This document shows positions 54,226 through 62,750 of a DNA stretch of 64,000 nucleotides, piece by piece. Source of the stretch: Alistipes_A hominis (GTDB lineage: Bacteria > Bacteroidota > Bacteroidia > Bacteroidales > Rikenellaceae); NCBI RefSeq assembly GCF_014288115.1, contig NZ_JACOOK010000005.1, positions 62,001 through 126,000 on the forward strand. Reading direction: 5' to 3'. The notes beneath the pieces are model-generated. The model had not been told where the DNA came from. It did not search any database and saw only the letters and a list, made by a program, of their open reading frames with translations. A program made the translations under genes and the position numbers. Position 1 is the stretch's first letter. Each line of letters starts with the position of its first letter.

Positions 54226-55260
54226 TTACTTCAGATAGATATTGTGCTTGCGGCACGTCTCTACCATCTCTTCGGGCCAGATACTGGCCTGCACTTCGCC
54301 GATATGCGCGCAGCGCAGCAGGAACATGCATAACCGCGACTGGCCGATCCCTCCGCCAATCGACAACGGAATACGGTCTTCGAGCAGCGCTTTGTGAAAT
54401 TCCAAATCGGCGCGCTCGGGACACCCCTCGAGTTCCAACTGACGCAATAACGCCGTTTTGTCGACCCGGATACCCATGCTTGAAACTTCGAAAGCGGATT
54501 CGAGCACCGGGTTCCACAGGATAATGTCGCCGTTCAACCCTTTATACCCTCCGTCGGACGGGGTTGTCCAGTCGTCGTAATCCGGAGCCCGGCCGTCGTG
54601 TTTTTTGCCGTCGGACAGTTTGCCGCCGATGCCGATCACGAAGATCGCCCCGTATTTGCGGGCCGCTTCCGTCTCGCGTTCCCGAGGAGACAGCGACGGA
54701 TACATTTTCAACAGGTCTTCGCTTTGGATGAACCGGATGGTCTCCGGAAGGATCGGCGTGATGTGCGGATAGATCTCATACACTTCGCGTTCCATGCGGC
54801 GAACTACACCGTAAATTTTAGTAACGATCTCTTTCAGGAAATCGAGGTTGCGCTGTTCGGCCGTCACGGTGCGTTCCCAATCCCACTGATCCACGTAGAT
54901 CGAATGCAAGTTATCCAGCTCTTCGTCGGCGCGGATGGCGTTCATGTCGGTATAAAGACCGTAACCGGGAGCGATGCCGTAAGCTCCGAGTTTCATTCGT
55001 TTCCACTTGGCCAGCGAATGCACCACCTCGGCGCGGCGTTCACCCATATCTTTGATCGGGAACGAAACCGGCCGTTCGACGCCGTTCAGGTCGTCGTTGA
55101 TTCCCGTCCCGGACAGCACGAAAAGCGGCGCGGTGACCCGGCGCAAATCCAGTTCGGCCGCCAGCGATTTCTGAAAGCGGGTTTTAATCGTCTTGATGGC
55201 CTGTTCCATCATCTCCGGAACGAGTTTGGCCTTGTACTGTTTTACCATGTAAAGTGACAT
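54226..55260 (-). CDS. asnA: Aspartate-ammonia ligase
   Basis: 345 residues; E. coli AsnA has 330. It makes asparagine from aspartate, ammonia and ATP, and is a class II aminoacyl-tRNA synthetase relative. Visible are VKQYKAKLVPEMMEQAIKTIK, VLSGTGINDDLNGVERPVSF, SIYVDQWDWE, GDIILWNPVLESAFEVSSMGIRVD and the C-terminal SIGGGIGQSRLCMFLLR. I chose the ATG at 55260 (MSLYMVKQYK); upstream codons run through a GC-rich hairpin. Direct use of ammonium fits its place between amtB and glnN. Confidence 0.94.
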   Translation of the reverse strand: MSLYMVKQYKAKLVPEMMEQAIKTIKTRFQKSLAAELDLRRVTAPLFVLSGTGINDDLNGVERPVSFPIKDMGERRAEVVHSLAKWKRMKLGAYGIAPGYGLYTDMNAIRADEELDNLHSIYVDQWDWERTVTAEQRNLDFLKEIVTKIYGVVRRMEREVYEIYPHITPILPETIRFIQSEDLLKMYPSLSPRERETEAARKYGAIFVIGIGGKLSDGKKHDGRAPDYDDWTTPSDGGYKGLNGDIILWNPVLESAFEVSSMGIRVDKTALLRQLELEGCPERADLEFHKALLEDRIPLSIGGGIGQSRLCMFLLRCAHIGEVQASIWPEEMVETCRKHNIYLK

Positions 55261-55296
55261 ATGCTTGAATTTTAACGTTTTTTCTTTTTTCGATAT

Positions 55297-55320
55297 CCCG
55301 GCGGCCGGTTCGCCGCCGGG
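55297..55320 (-). other. GC-rich hairpin between amtB and asnA
   Basis: CCCGGCGGC (55297-55305), loop CGGTTC, GCCGCCGGG (55312-55320): a perfect 9-bp stem in the 114-base spacer. On the minus strand it is followed by A-rich sequence, not a T-run. It is therefore more likely a processing or mRNA-stability element than a simple terminator. Confidence 0.5.
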
Positions 55321-55374
55321 GCATCTTGCAACCAACTTAAACTTAAACCTCTATTACGCTACATCCAACGATGT

Positions 55375-56655
55375 CTAACTGTTGTAAGCACTCTCGCCGT
55401 GTTCGTAGATATCGAGTCCCTCCTCTTCCACGCGGGCGTCAACACGCAGACCGACCAATTTGTCGACGATCTTGAACAGAATATAGGTCATTGCGGCGCT
55501 GAAAACGACGGATACCGCCGTAGCCACTACCTGCACCCACAACTGATGCCAGTCGCCGTAAAGCGCTCCTTCCACACCGCCTTCGCCGCTGATATACCGC
55601 GTAGCGAAAACTCCGGTAAGAATAGAACCCACGATACCGCCCATGCCGTGTACGCCGAATGCGTCGAGGGCGTCGTCGTATTTGAATTTCGGTTTGACGA
55701 CGGCCACCATGAAAAAGCAAACGACCGAGGAAAGAAGCCCGATGCAAACGGCTCCAAGAACGCTTACGGTGCCTGCGGCAGGCGTAATGGCAACCAGTCC
55801 GGCCACCGCTCCGGTACACACGCCGACCGTCGTCGGCTTTTTGTTGTGCACCCAGTCGATCAGCATCCACGTCATCGCCGCCACGCAAGTGGCCAAGTGC
55901 GTCACCAGAAAAGCGTTGGCCGCGATACCGTCGGCCTGCAGACCGCTTCCGGCATTGAAACCGAACCAGCCGAGCCACAGAAAAGCCGTTCCCATGAATA
56001 CGAAAGTAACGTTGTGCGGGCTCATCGGCTGTCCGACCCGGTAGCCTCTTCTCTTACCGAGCAGCACGGCCATTACCAGTGCGGAAATACCGGCATTGAT
56101 ATGCACGACCGTTCCGCCCGCAAAGTCGATGGCCCCCATTTCCTGCAGCCATCCGCCGCCCCATACCCAGTGCGCCATCGGGTTGTACACCAAGATGCTC
56201 CACAGGATCGTGAAGAGCATAAAGCCCGAAAATTTGATCCGTTCGGCAAAAGCGCCCAGTATCAAAGCCGGCGTGATCACGGCAAACATACACTGGAAAA
56301 CCACGAAAATGATTTCGGGAATGTTGCCCGTAGTCAGCGCCGACGGCGTTACGCCGTTCAGCATCACTTTATCGAAACCGCCGATCACGCTGCCTGCGGC
56401 AGTCCCGCAAAGAGAGGTTCCGAATACGAAACTGTAACCGAATGCCACCCACAGAATACTAATTACGCCGACGATAAGCAAGCACTGCATAATGATGCTC
56501 AGTACGTTTTTCTGGCGCACCAGCCCGCCGTAAAACAGGGCGATACCGGGAATGGTCATCAACAGGACGAGGATGGTAGCGACGATCATCCACGCCGTGT
56601 TGCCGCTGTCCACCGCAGGGACGGCGACTTGTGTAATATCTTCTATATAATCCAT
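55375..56655 (-). CDS. amtB: Ammonium transporter
   Basis: 426 residues with about 11 membrane helices. The twin pore histidines are H185 (VVHINAG) and H336 (DAFGVHGMGG). The conserved WVWGGGWL, FAGGTVVHINAG and GFNAGSGL segments are present. The C-terminal cytoplasmic tail (RVEEEGLDIYEHGESAY) is the part that meets PII in E. coli. It is encoded 59 bases downstream of glnK, the usual pairing in which PII blocks the channel when nitrogen is plentiful. Confidence 0.95.
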   Translation of the reverse strand: MDYIEDITQVAVPAVDSGNTAWMIVATILVLLMTIPGIALFYGGLVRQKNVLSIIMQCLLIVGVISILWVAFGYSFVFGTSLCGTAAGSVIGGFDKVMLNGVTPSALTTGNIPEIIFVVFQCMFAVITPALILGAFAERIKFSGFMLFTILWSILVYNPMAHWVWGGGWLQEMGAIDFAGGTVVHINAGISALVMAVLLGKRRGYRVGQPMSPHNVTFVFMGTAFLWLGWFGFNAGSGLQADGIAANAFLVTHLATCVAAMTWMLIDWVHNKKPTTVGVCTGAVAGLVAITPAAGTVSVLGAVCIGLLSSVVCFFMVAVVKPKFKYDDALDAFGVHGMGGIVGSILTGVFATRYISGEGGVEGALYGDWHQLWVQVVATAVSVVFSAAMTYILFKIVDKLVGLRVDARVEEEGLDIYEHGESAYNS

Positions 56656-56714
56656 GACTCAAAATTCTTTGTCGTTATACTTCGTGTTCGTTCAATAACA
56701 AGCCCTCGAAAAAA

Positions 56715-57071
56715 CTATTTCTCCAGCTCCGCATTGTAAAGGGCGATATCGCCCCTTTCACCGGTACGGATGCGGATGGCGTCGTCGATGGGAATGACGA
56801 ATATGCGCCCGTCGCCGATCTCGCCGGTAAAAGCCGATTTAAGAAGGGCCTGCACCGTCTTTTCCACATTCTTATCGCGCAGAACAATCGATATCAGTAT
56901 CCGCTCGATGGAACTGGTATCATACACCACTCCGCGGTAGATACGGGCCTGGCGGGACTTTCCGATCCCTCGAACGTCGTAATAAGAGAACCACTCGATG
57001 TCTGCTGCGAGCAAAGCTTCCTTCACTTCCTCGAACTTGGTCTTACGAATAATTGCCTCGATCTTTTTCAT
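56715..57071 (-). CDS. glnK: PII nitrogen regulatory protein
   Basis: 118 residues. The start MKKIEAIIRKTKFEEVKEAL and C-terminal TGEIGDGRIFVIPIDDAIRIRTGERGD are canonical PII. The T-loop reads KSRQARIYRGVVYDTSSIERI: Y45 and Y50 match the LYRG and uridylylation tyrosines of GlnB, but the loop is about two residues shorter and lacks the DFLPK stretch. It probably senses ATP/ADP and 2-oxoglutarate and controls AmtB, encoded next to it. Whether Y50 is modified is unknown. Confidence 0.92.
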   Translation of the reverse strand: MKKIEAIIRKTKFEEVKEALLAADIEWFSYYDVRGIGKSRQARIYRGVVYDTSSIERILISIVLRDKNVEKTVQALLKSAFTGEIGDGRIFVIPIDDAIRIRTGERGDIALYNAELEK

Positions 57072-57097
57072 TTTGCTTGGATTTTATGGTGAATGAA

Positions 57098-57823
57098 CTA
57101 AAAAGATATCCCGAATACGAGACTCGCATCATCGGTAGCCGGCGAAGCGACGGCCTGCACGAAGACCGGCAGCGAATAAGAATCCGTAATCCGGACCGTT
57201 TTGGAGGCTTTCAGCGAAATATTCGAAACCTGAAACCCTTTGTCGCCCCATCGCGGAGTCAGCCATGCCGGAGCGTCCCACGGCGCCACGCCGACTGCAC
57301 AGGTCAGATCGACGCCTTTGATCCGGAAATCGTAACCGAGTTCGATATAGGTCGAAAACTTCCGCTCGCCGTCCACTTTGTCGAGATTCCCGGCGAACAT
57401 CGTGCTCCAGGAGACGTGCAACGGAAACTTTTTGCCGAAATGATAGCCCAGCGTCCCCTCAAACAGGTGCGTATTCAGATAATCGGAATAGAAAGGAGCG
57501 CCCTGTCCGGCCCACCAGTAATCGGTGACTCCGACCGAAAAACCGCCGACCGAATAACCGGCCGAAAGATCCAGCTCCTTGAAACCTTCCCGCAAGCTGG
57601 TCGAGCCCCAGGCTCCGATGGAAAATCCTTTATAAGCCAATCCGAGCGAAGGCTGAACACTCGCCCCCGATCCTATCTGATAGACCCCCCTCCACACATA
57701 TCCGCTCACGAGGTCCGCTCCCACGTTCACCACCACTCCGGACTGGGCTTTTAAAGACGGCGCGCAAGTCGAAAACACTATCGCCGCCAACATCATACGT
57801 ACAATGGATAAATTCTTTTTCAT
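57098..57823 (-). CDS. TorF-like outer-membrane beta-barrel, first gene of the nitrogen cluster
   Basis: 241 residues with a signal peptide (IVRMMLAAIVFSTCAPSLKAQ). Strand-like repeats follow: VGADLVSGYVWRGVYQIG, SIGAWGSTSLREG, LDLSAGYSVGGFSVGVTDYWW, and a terminal ASLVFGISF ending in Phe, the outer-membrane barrel signal. The SGYVWRG motif and size resemble putative TorF porins. Its place directly upstream of glnK-amtB, 26 bases away, suggests an ammonium-related outer-membrane protein. The transport role is inferred from context alone. Confidence 0.7.
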   Translation of the reverse strand: MKKNLSIVRMMLAAIVFSTCAPSLKAQSGVVVNVGADLVSGYVWRGVYQIGSGASVQPSLGLAYKGFSIGAWGSTSLREGFKELDLSAGYSVGGFSVGVTDYWWAGQGAPFYSDYLNTHLFEGTLGYHFGKKFPLHVSWSTMFAGNLDKVDGERKFSTYIELGYDFRIKGVDLTCAVGVAPWDAPAWLTPRWGDKGFQVSNISLKASKTVRITDSYSLPVFVQAVASPATDDASLVFGISF

Positions 57824-57868
57824 AGCCTTTCATTTAAATGGATCAACAACTCATTTCTTTTCCCGGAC

Positions 57869-57892
57869 TCCGATCCGTTTCGACGAATCGGA
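57869..57892 (-). other. Leader hairpin of the nitrogen operon (proximal)
   Basis: TCCGAT (57869-57874) pairs with ATCGGA (57887-57892), with further pairs toward a 6-base loop and one wobble. It lies about 46 bases upstream of the first ATG. No T-run follows on the minus strand. Confidence 0.4.
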
Positions 57893-57915
57893 CCGTTTTG
57901 TCAGATTTTCCGTTC

Positions 57916-57933
57916 AATCCCCATACGGGGATT
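57916..57933 (-). other. Leader hairpin of the nitrogen operon (distal)
   Basis: AATCCCC and GGGGATT (7 bp) around a 4-base loop, inside the predicted leader between the promoter and the porin-like gene. Confidence 0.4.
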
Positions 57934-57999
57934 TTCTGCCAACGAAAAATAATAAGTAAAATCCTCAGGCTTCATAACCACAAATTCAATCGTTTGATG

Positions 58000-58032
58000 C
58001 AAATATAGTATTTTTAAATTCTATAATGCAAA
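58000..58032 (-). promoter_or_regulatory. Promoter of the nitrogen-assimilation operon
   Basis: On the minus strand TTTG (58029-58032) and TATATTTG (58000-58007) are separated by 21 bases. The octamer ATTTGCAT (minus strand) occurs twice, overlapping each element (57998-58005 and 58027-58034), so a regulator could occlude both. The leader to the first ATG would be about 170 bases. Confidence 0.6.
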
Positions 58033-58460
58033 TTTTATGGGGTATATTTTAATATAAATACTTATTTTAAAACATACACCCCCAAAATACACACACAAAT
58101 CACAAATAATTTAAATTACGATTTAAAACAATAATTCTATTAAACGCATAATTATCTCGTCAAAATCCGGTAAAAACACGTAATATCCCTGCCTGAAACC
58201 CGGATTTAATAAAAAACAGTAACCTAAAATTACGACTCGGCATAAATTCGATCTTTTTCGGACACCCCCTCACATTTCGGGGGATTATTTCCACAAAATC
58301 GTTTTTGAACCGCCAAGCGTCAAAATTCACAACCCTGTAACTTCAAAAAGGACATAATAAGAAAAAAAAAGGACTTAAAAAGAGTACCCCTTCCTGCAAA
58401 ACAATACTACCGTCAATAAGCGGTATGTTTTTTGACAGAATAACGGTAAACTCTAAACGT

Positions 58461-59576
58461 ATGAAAGCGAATAAATCTACCTTTCTGATTCTGATTTTAT
58501 CCGGAGCCCTGTTGTTGGGCTGCAAACGAAAGCGAGAGACGCAGACGCCGCCGCTCGAACTGCCGGTGGCCGAAGCGACGACGAGCGATATTCCGATATG
58601 GATGGACTTCGTAGGCCAGACCTACGGAAAATCGGACATCACGATACAGGCGCGCGTAAGCGGATTTTTGCGCGGAATCTATTTCAGAGAAGGGACATTC
58701 GTACACAAGGGAGACTTGCTCTACGTGATCGAACCGGCCCCTTACGCCGCGCAAACGGCTCAGCGGCAGGCCTCGGTCAGCCAGGCCGAAGCGGAACTGA
58801 CCAATGCCCGGCAGAATTACGAACGCGTGAAACCGCTCGCAACCATCAATGCCGCCAGCAAAAGCGACCTAGACGCCGCCGTCTCGCGGCTATCGGCAGC
58901 CCAGGCGGCTCTGAAAGCAGCTCAGGCTGCATTGAAATACACCGAAATCGAACAAAGTTACACGCAGGTACTCTCCCCCGTAAACGGCATTATCGGACAG
59001 ACAAAAGCCCGCACCGGAGACTACGTAGGCCCCGGATCGCAATATGCGGTACTGAACACCGTCTCGCAGGTCGATACGATACGCGTGGTATTCTTCATCC
59101 CGGAAGACACCTATTTCGATCTGATACGTCGGGGCAGGGCCGATTTCAGCGAAATCATGCTGACGATCTCGGACAACATCGCCTATCCGCACCGGGGGCA
59201 CTTCGATTTTATCGGACGGGCCGTCGAGCAGGGCACCGGATCGCTGAACGCACAGGTTTCGTTCCCGAATCCGGATACGCTGTTGCGCCCCGGGCAGTTC
59301 GCCCGCATCCGCACCGTCGTCGACACGCTGCGGTCGGCGCTGCTGATCCCGCAACAAGCGGTAATGCGCACGCAGGGCATCAGCAGCGTCTATGCGCTCG
59401 ATTCGGCCGGACGGGCGAAACAGCGCATCGTATCCCTCGGCAATACCTATAATAATATGTGGGTAGTCAACTCCGGACTCGACTCCGGAGCGCGCGTCGT
59501 CACTTCGGGTTTCCACAAAGTTCGTGAAGGAGCGGTCGTAGAGCCGATGACCGTCGCCGATTCACTCCAAAAATAG
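58461..59576 (+). CDS. RND efflux periplasmic adaptor lipoprotein (AcrA/MexA-like)
   Basis: 371 residues. A lipoprotein signal ends LLLGCKRKRE, with the lipidated Cys at residue 21. The lipoyl half-motif VSGFLRGIYFREGTFVHKGDLLYVIEP, a helical hairpin (QASVSQAEAELTNARQNYERV) and the barrel domain follow. I chose the ATG at 58461 because the lipoprotein signal begins there; an ATG 12 codons upstream is in frame. It lies 6 bases before the RND pump gene and is first in the operon. No regulator gene adjoins it. Confidence 0.92.
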   Translation: MKANKSTFLILILSGALLLGCKRKRETQTPPLELPVAEATTSDIPIWMDFVGQTYGKSDITIQARVSGFLRGIYFREGTFVHKGDLLYVIEPAPYAAQTAQRQASVSQAEAELTNARQNYERVKPLATINAASKSDLDAAVSRLSAAQAALKAAQAALKYTEIEQSYTQVLSPVNGIIGQTKARTGDYVGPGSQYAVLNTVSQVDTIRVVFFIPEDTYFDLIRRGRADFSEIMLTISDNIAYPHRGHFDFIGRAVEQGTGSLNAQVSFPNPDTLLRPGQFARIRTVVDTLRSALLIPQQAVMRTQGISSVYALDSAGRAKQRIVSLGNTYNNMWVVNSGLDSGARVVTSGFHKVREGAVVEPMTVADSLQK

Positions 59577-59582
59577 AAAACT

Positions 59583-62500
59583 ATGGGAAACTTTTTCGTA
59601 AGACGTCCGATATTCGCCATGGTCATCGCCATCATGATCGTAGTGCTGGGACTGATCGCCATCAAAAGCATGCCGATCGAGCAATACCCTGACATCACGC
59701 CGCCCGTGGTCGAAGTGACGGCTCAGTATCAGGGAGCCGACGCGCTCACGGTCGAGCAGAGCGTTGCCACGCCGATCGAAGAGAGCGTTAACGGAGTGAG
59801 CGACATGATCTACATGCAGTCGACCAACTCGAACGACGGCAGCATGTCGTTACAGGTGTCCTTCGGCGTAGGAAGCAACCCGGACATGAGCACCGTATTC
59901 ACTCAGAACCGCGTCTCGTCGGCCACGCCGATGCTACCGCAGCCGGTGATCCAACAGGGCGTCACCACGCAAAAAACCATGACGAGCTTCATCATGGTAC
60001 TGTCGTTGTTTTCCGACGGCCGATACGACGAGAACTTCCTGGCCAACTACGCAATCATCAACATGAAAGACCCGATCTCGCGGATCAACGGCGTCGGCAG
60101 CGTCCAGGTGCTCGGCGGCGGTCCTTACGCGATGCGGATATGGGTCAAACCGGATAAGATGGATTACCTCGGCATCACGGTCGGCGATATTTCGGCGGCG
60201 ATCGGCCAGCAAAGCCAGGTCGTTCCCGGCGGTCAGCTCGGAGCCGAACCGAACGACGGCTCTCCGGAATTCACCTATACGGTACGGATGCCGGGCCAGT
60301 ACAGTACGGCCGAAGAGTTCGAACGGATCGTGCTGCGGGCCAATCCGGACGGTTCGCTGGTGCGACTCCGGGACGTCGCGCGGGTAGAACTCGGCGTACA
60401 ATCTTACAGCACGACGGCCTCCTTCCAGGAACACCCGGCCTGTTTGCTGCTGATCAACCAGTCGCCGGGCAGCAATGCCGTCGAGGTCGGCAGGCAGGTC
60501 AACTCGCTGATGAAAGACCTCGCGAAATCGTTCCCGGACGGCGTACAGTACAACACGGTAGTCGACTCGACGCATACGATCGTGCTCGGCATCCAGGATA
60601 TCGTCACGACGCTGCTGTTGGCGCTGCTGCTCGTCGTGCTGGTCATCTATCTTTTTCTGCAAAACATCCGGGCCACGATCGTGCCGCTGATTGCGATTCC
60701 GGTCTCGCTGATCGGAGCCTTTATGGTCTTCCCGCTGTTCGGATTCTCAATCAACGTCTTTTCGCTGCTCGGACTGGTACTCGCGATCGGGCTGGTAGTC
60801 GACGACGCCATCGTAGTCGTCGAAGCCGTCCAGGTGAATATCGAAAAAGGCATGAACGGCCGGGACGCCACGATCGCGGCGATGAAGACCGTCGCTTCGC
60901 CGATCATTGCGACGACGTCGGTGTTGATGGCCGTATTTCTGCCGGTCGGACTGATGCCGGGCGCAGCCGGGAAACTCTACGGACAATTCGCCATCACGAT
61001 CGCCATCAGCGTTTGCCTGTCGGGGATCAACGCGCTGTCGCTGAGTCCGGCGCTCTGTTCGCTGCTGCTGCGTCCCAAGAAAGAGGGCCAGACGGACAAC
61101 CGGTTTTTCCGGTGGTTCAACCGCCGTTTTACCAGCGGCGTCGACGGCTATCTGAAAACCAGCGGCGTGATCGTCCGACACAGCGCGCGAACGCTGCTGT
61201 TCATCGGCATTTCGGCGGCGGCCGTCGTCATCCTGATGAAGCAGATCCCGACCGGATTCCTACCGGACGAAGACCAGGGCTACCTGATTACCAACATCCA
61301 ACTGCCCAACGCCGCTTCGCTGACGCGCACCGAAGCGGTCATCAAGCAGATCAACGACGTTCTCGACAAAAACGACAATGTCCAGTCGGTCACCTCGGCC
61401 GCCGGATTCAGCCTGCTGGCCGGCACGCAATCGCCGAATAGTGGTCTGATATTTATCCGGTTGAAAGACTGGAACAAACGCAAGATGACCGCAGCGCAAA
61501 TCACCGAAGCGTTGAACATGGAACTTTACGAAGAGATCGACGCTGCCGAAGTCTTTACGTTCGGACCGCCGTCGATTCCCGGCCTGGGACCGAGTTCGGG
61601 CTTTACGATCATGATCCAGGACAAGGGCGGCAACACGCCGCAATACCTGGCCGAATACACCGGAAAATTCATCGAAGAGGCCAAGAAGCGCCCCGAAATC
61701 GCCAGCATCAGCACGATGTTCCAGGCCGACGTGCCTCAAAAGGCGATCTCGATCGACAACGACAAAGTACTGAGCGCGGGAGTTTCGCTGGACGAACTGC
61801 ATACGCAGGTGTCGGCCTATCTCGGCGGCATGTACGTCAACAACTTCAACCGTTTCGGCCGGATGTACCAAACCTATATCCAGGCCGAAAGCGAGTACCG
61901 GCTGAACGAATCGAAGATCAGCCAGTTCTATCTGACGAACAACCGGGGCGAAAGCGTCCCGCTGTCGGCCTTCATCACGGTGCGCGACACGACCGGGCCG
62001 CAGTTCACGAACCGCTTCAACCTCTACCGCTCGGCCGGAGTGACGGGACTGCCTTCGACGAAATACTCGACCGACGAAGCGATGACCGCCCTCGCGGAAG
62101 TCGCCGACGAGGTGCTTCCGGACGACATGGGCTACGCATGGAGCAACATGTCGTACCAGGAAGCCCACAACAGCGGCGCGGGAATCGTATTCCTCTATGC
62201 GGTGATCTTCGTTTTTTTGATTCTCGCCGCGCTGTACGAAAGCTGGAGCCTGCCGTTGAGCATCCTGCTCGGCATCCCGTTCGCGCTGCTCGGAGCGATG
62301 GGCTTCACTTACCTGGCGCACCTGTTCGACCCGATATACGTCAACGACATTTTCATGCAGGTGTCGCTGATCATGCTGATCGGACTGGCGGCCAAAAACG
62401 CGATCCTGATCGTGGAATACGCCCGCGACAAATTCAGCGAAGGCATGAACCTGCAACAGGCGGCTCTCGAAGGAGCCAAACTGCGGGTGCGGCCGGTCAT

Positions 62501-62732
62501 CATGACCGCCGTAGCGTTCCTGATGGGCGTACTGCCGCTGATCTTCGCGACCGGCAGCAATGCCGTCGCGCGCAACATCATGGGGCTGGCGCTGTTCGGC
62601 GGTATGCTGATCGCCACGCTGATCGGACTGTTCGCTTACCCCGGGTTGTTCGTGCTGATCGGAAAATGGGGACGTTACGAAGAAAAACGAAATCAAAAAG
62701 CCGCGACGGAAAACAGTCCGGCCGTAAAATAA
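59583..62732 (+). CDS. RND multidrug efflux transporter (AcrB/HAE1-like)
   Basis: 1049 residues, the same length as E. coli AcrB. The proton-relay pair falls at D407 and D408 (GLVVDDAIVVVEA), and the TM10 Lys is in GLAAKNAILIVEYARDKF. The N-terminal VRRPIFAMVIAIMIVVLGLIAI and the IEQYPDITPPVVEV segment are typical of the hydrophobe/amphiphile efflux group. Two large periplasmic loops are present. With the adaptor and outer-membrane channel it would expel hydrophobic drugs or bile-type compounds; substrates are not predictable from sequence. Confidence 0.94.
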   Translation: MGNFFVRRPIFAMVIAIMIVVLGLIAIKSMPIEQYPDITPPVVEVTAQYQGADALTVEQSVATPIEESVNGVSDMIYMQSTNSNDGSMSLQVSFGVGSNPDMSTVFTQNRVSSATPMLPQPVIQQGVTTQKTMTSFIMVLSLFSDGRYDENFLANYAIINMKDPISRINGVGSVQVLGGGPYAMRIWVKPDKMDYLGITVGDISAAIGQQSQVVPGGQLGAEPNDGSPEFTYTVRMPGQYSTAEEFERIVLRANPDGSLVRLRDVARVELGVQSYSTTASFQEHPACLLLINQSPGSNAVEVGRQVNSLMKDLAKSFPDGVQYNTVVDSTHTIVLGIQDIVTTLLLALLLVVLVIYLFLQNIRATIVPLIAIPVSLIGAFMVFPLFGFSINVFSLLGLVLAIGLVVDDAIVVVEAVQVNIEKGMNGRDATIAAMKTVASPIIATTSVLMAVFLPVGLMPGAAGKLYGQFAITIAISVCLSGINALSLSPALCSLLLRPKKEGQTDNRFFRWFNRRFTSGVDGYLKTSGVIVRHSARTLLFIGISAAAVVILMKQIPTGFLPDEDQGYLITNIQLPNAASLTRTEAVIKQINDVLDKNDNVQSVTSAAGFSLLAGTQSPNSGLIFIRLKDWNKRKMTAAQITEALNMELYEEIDAAEVFTFGPPSIPGLGPSSGFTIMIQDKGGNTPQYLAEYTGKFIEEAKKRPEIASISTMFQADVPQKAISIDNDKVLSAGVSLDELHTQVSAYLGGMYVNNFNRFGRMYQTYIQAESEYRLNESKISQFYLTNNRGESVPLSAFITVRDTTGPQFTNRFNLYRSAGVTGLPSTKYSTDEAMTALAEVADEVLPDDMGYAWSNMSYQEAHNSGAGIVFLYAVIFVFLILAALYESWSLPLSILLGIPFALLGAMGFTYLAHLFDPIYVNDIFMQVSLIMLIGLAAKNAILIVEYARDKFSEGMNLQQAALEGAKLRVRPVIMTAVAFLMGVLPLIFATGSNAVARNIMGLALFGGMLIATLIGLFAYPGLFVLIGKWGRYEEKRNQKAATENSPAVK

Positions 62733-62750
62733 ATCATGATGCGATTCGAT

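Larger units (their letters stand above)
57824..58460. other. 637-base AT-rich divergent regulatory region
   Basis: No credible gene is present between the porin-like gene (minus) and the RND adaptor (plus). It holds the nitrogen-operon promoter at 58000-58032, two hairpins in the predicted leader (57869-57892, 57916-57933), and a strongly AT-rich stretch at about 58000-58220. A CCCCC/GGGGG pair with a 9-base loop lies at 58265-58283. For the plus-strand efflux operon only a weak -7 match (TATGTTTT, 58424-58431) is seen. Confidence 0.6.

Noticed and set aside
58265..58283. CCCCC/GGGGG pair as a terminator in the divergent region
   Set aside because: Only 5 bp with a 9-base loop and no gene reading into it from the plus side; too weak to call.
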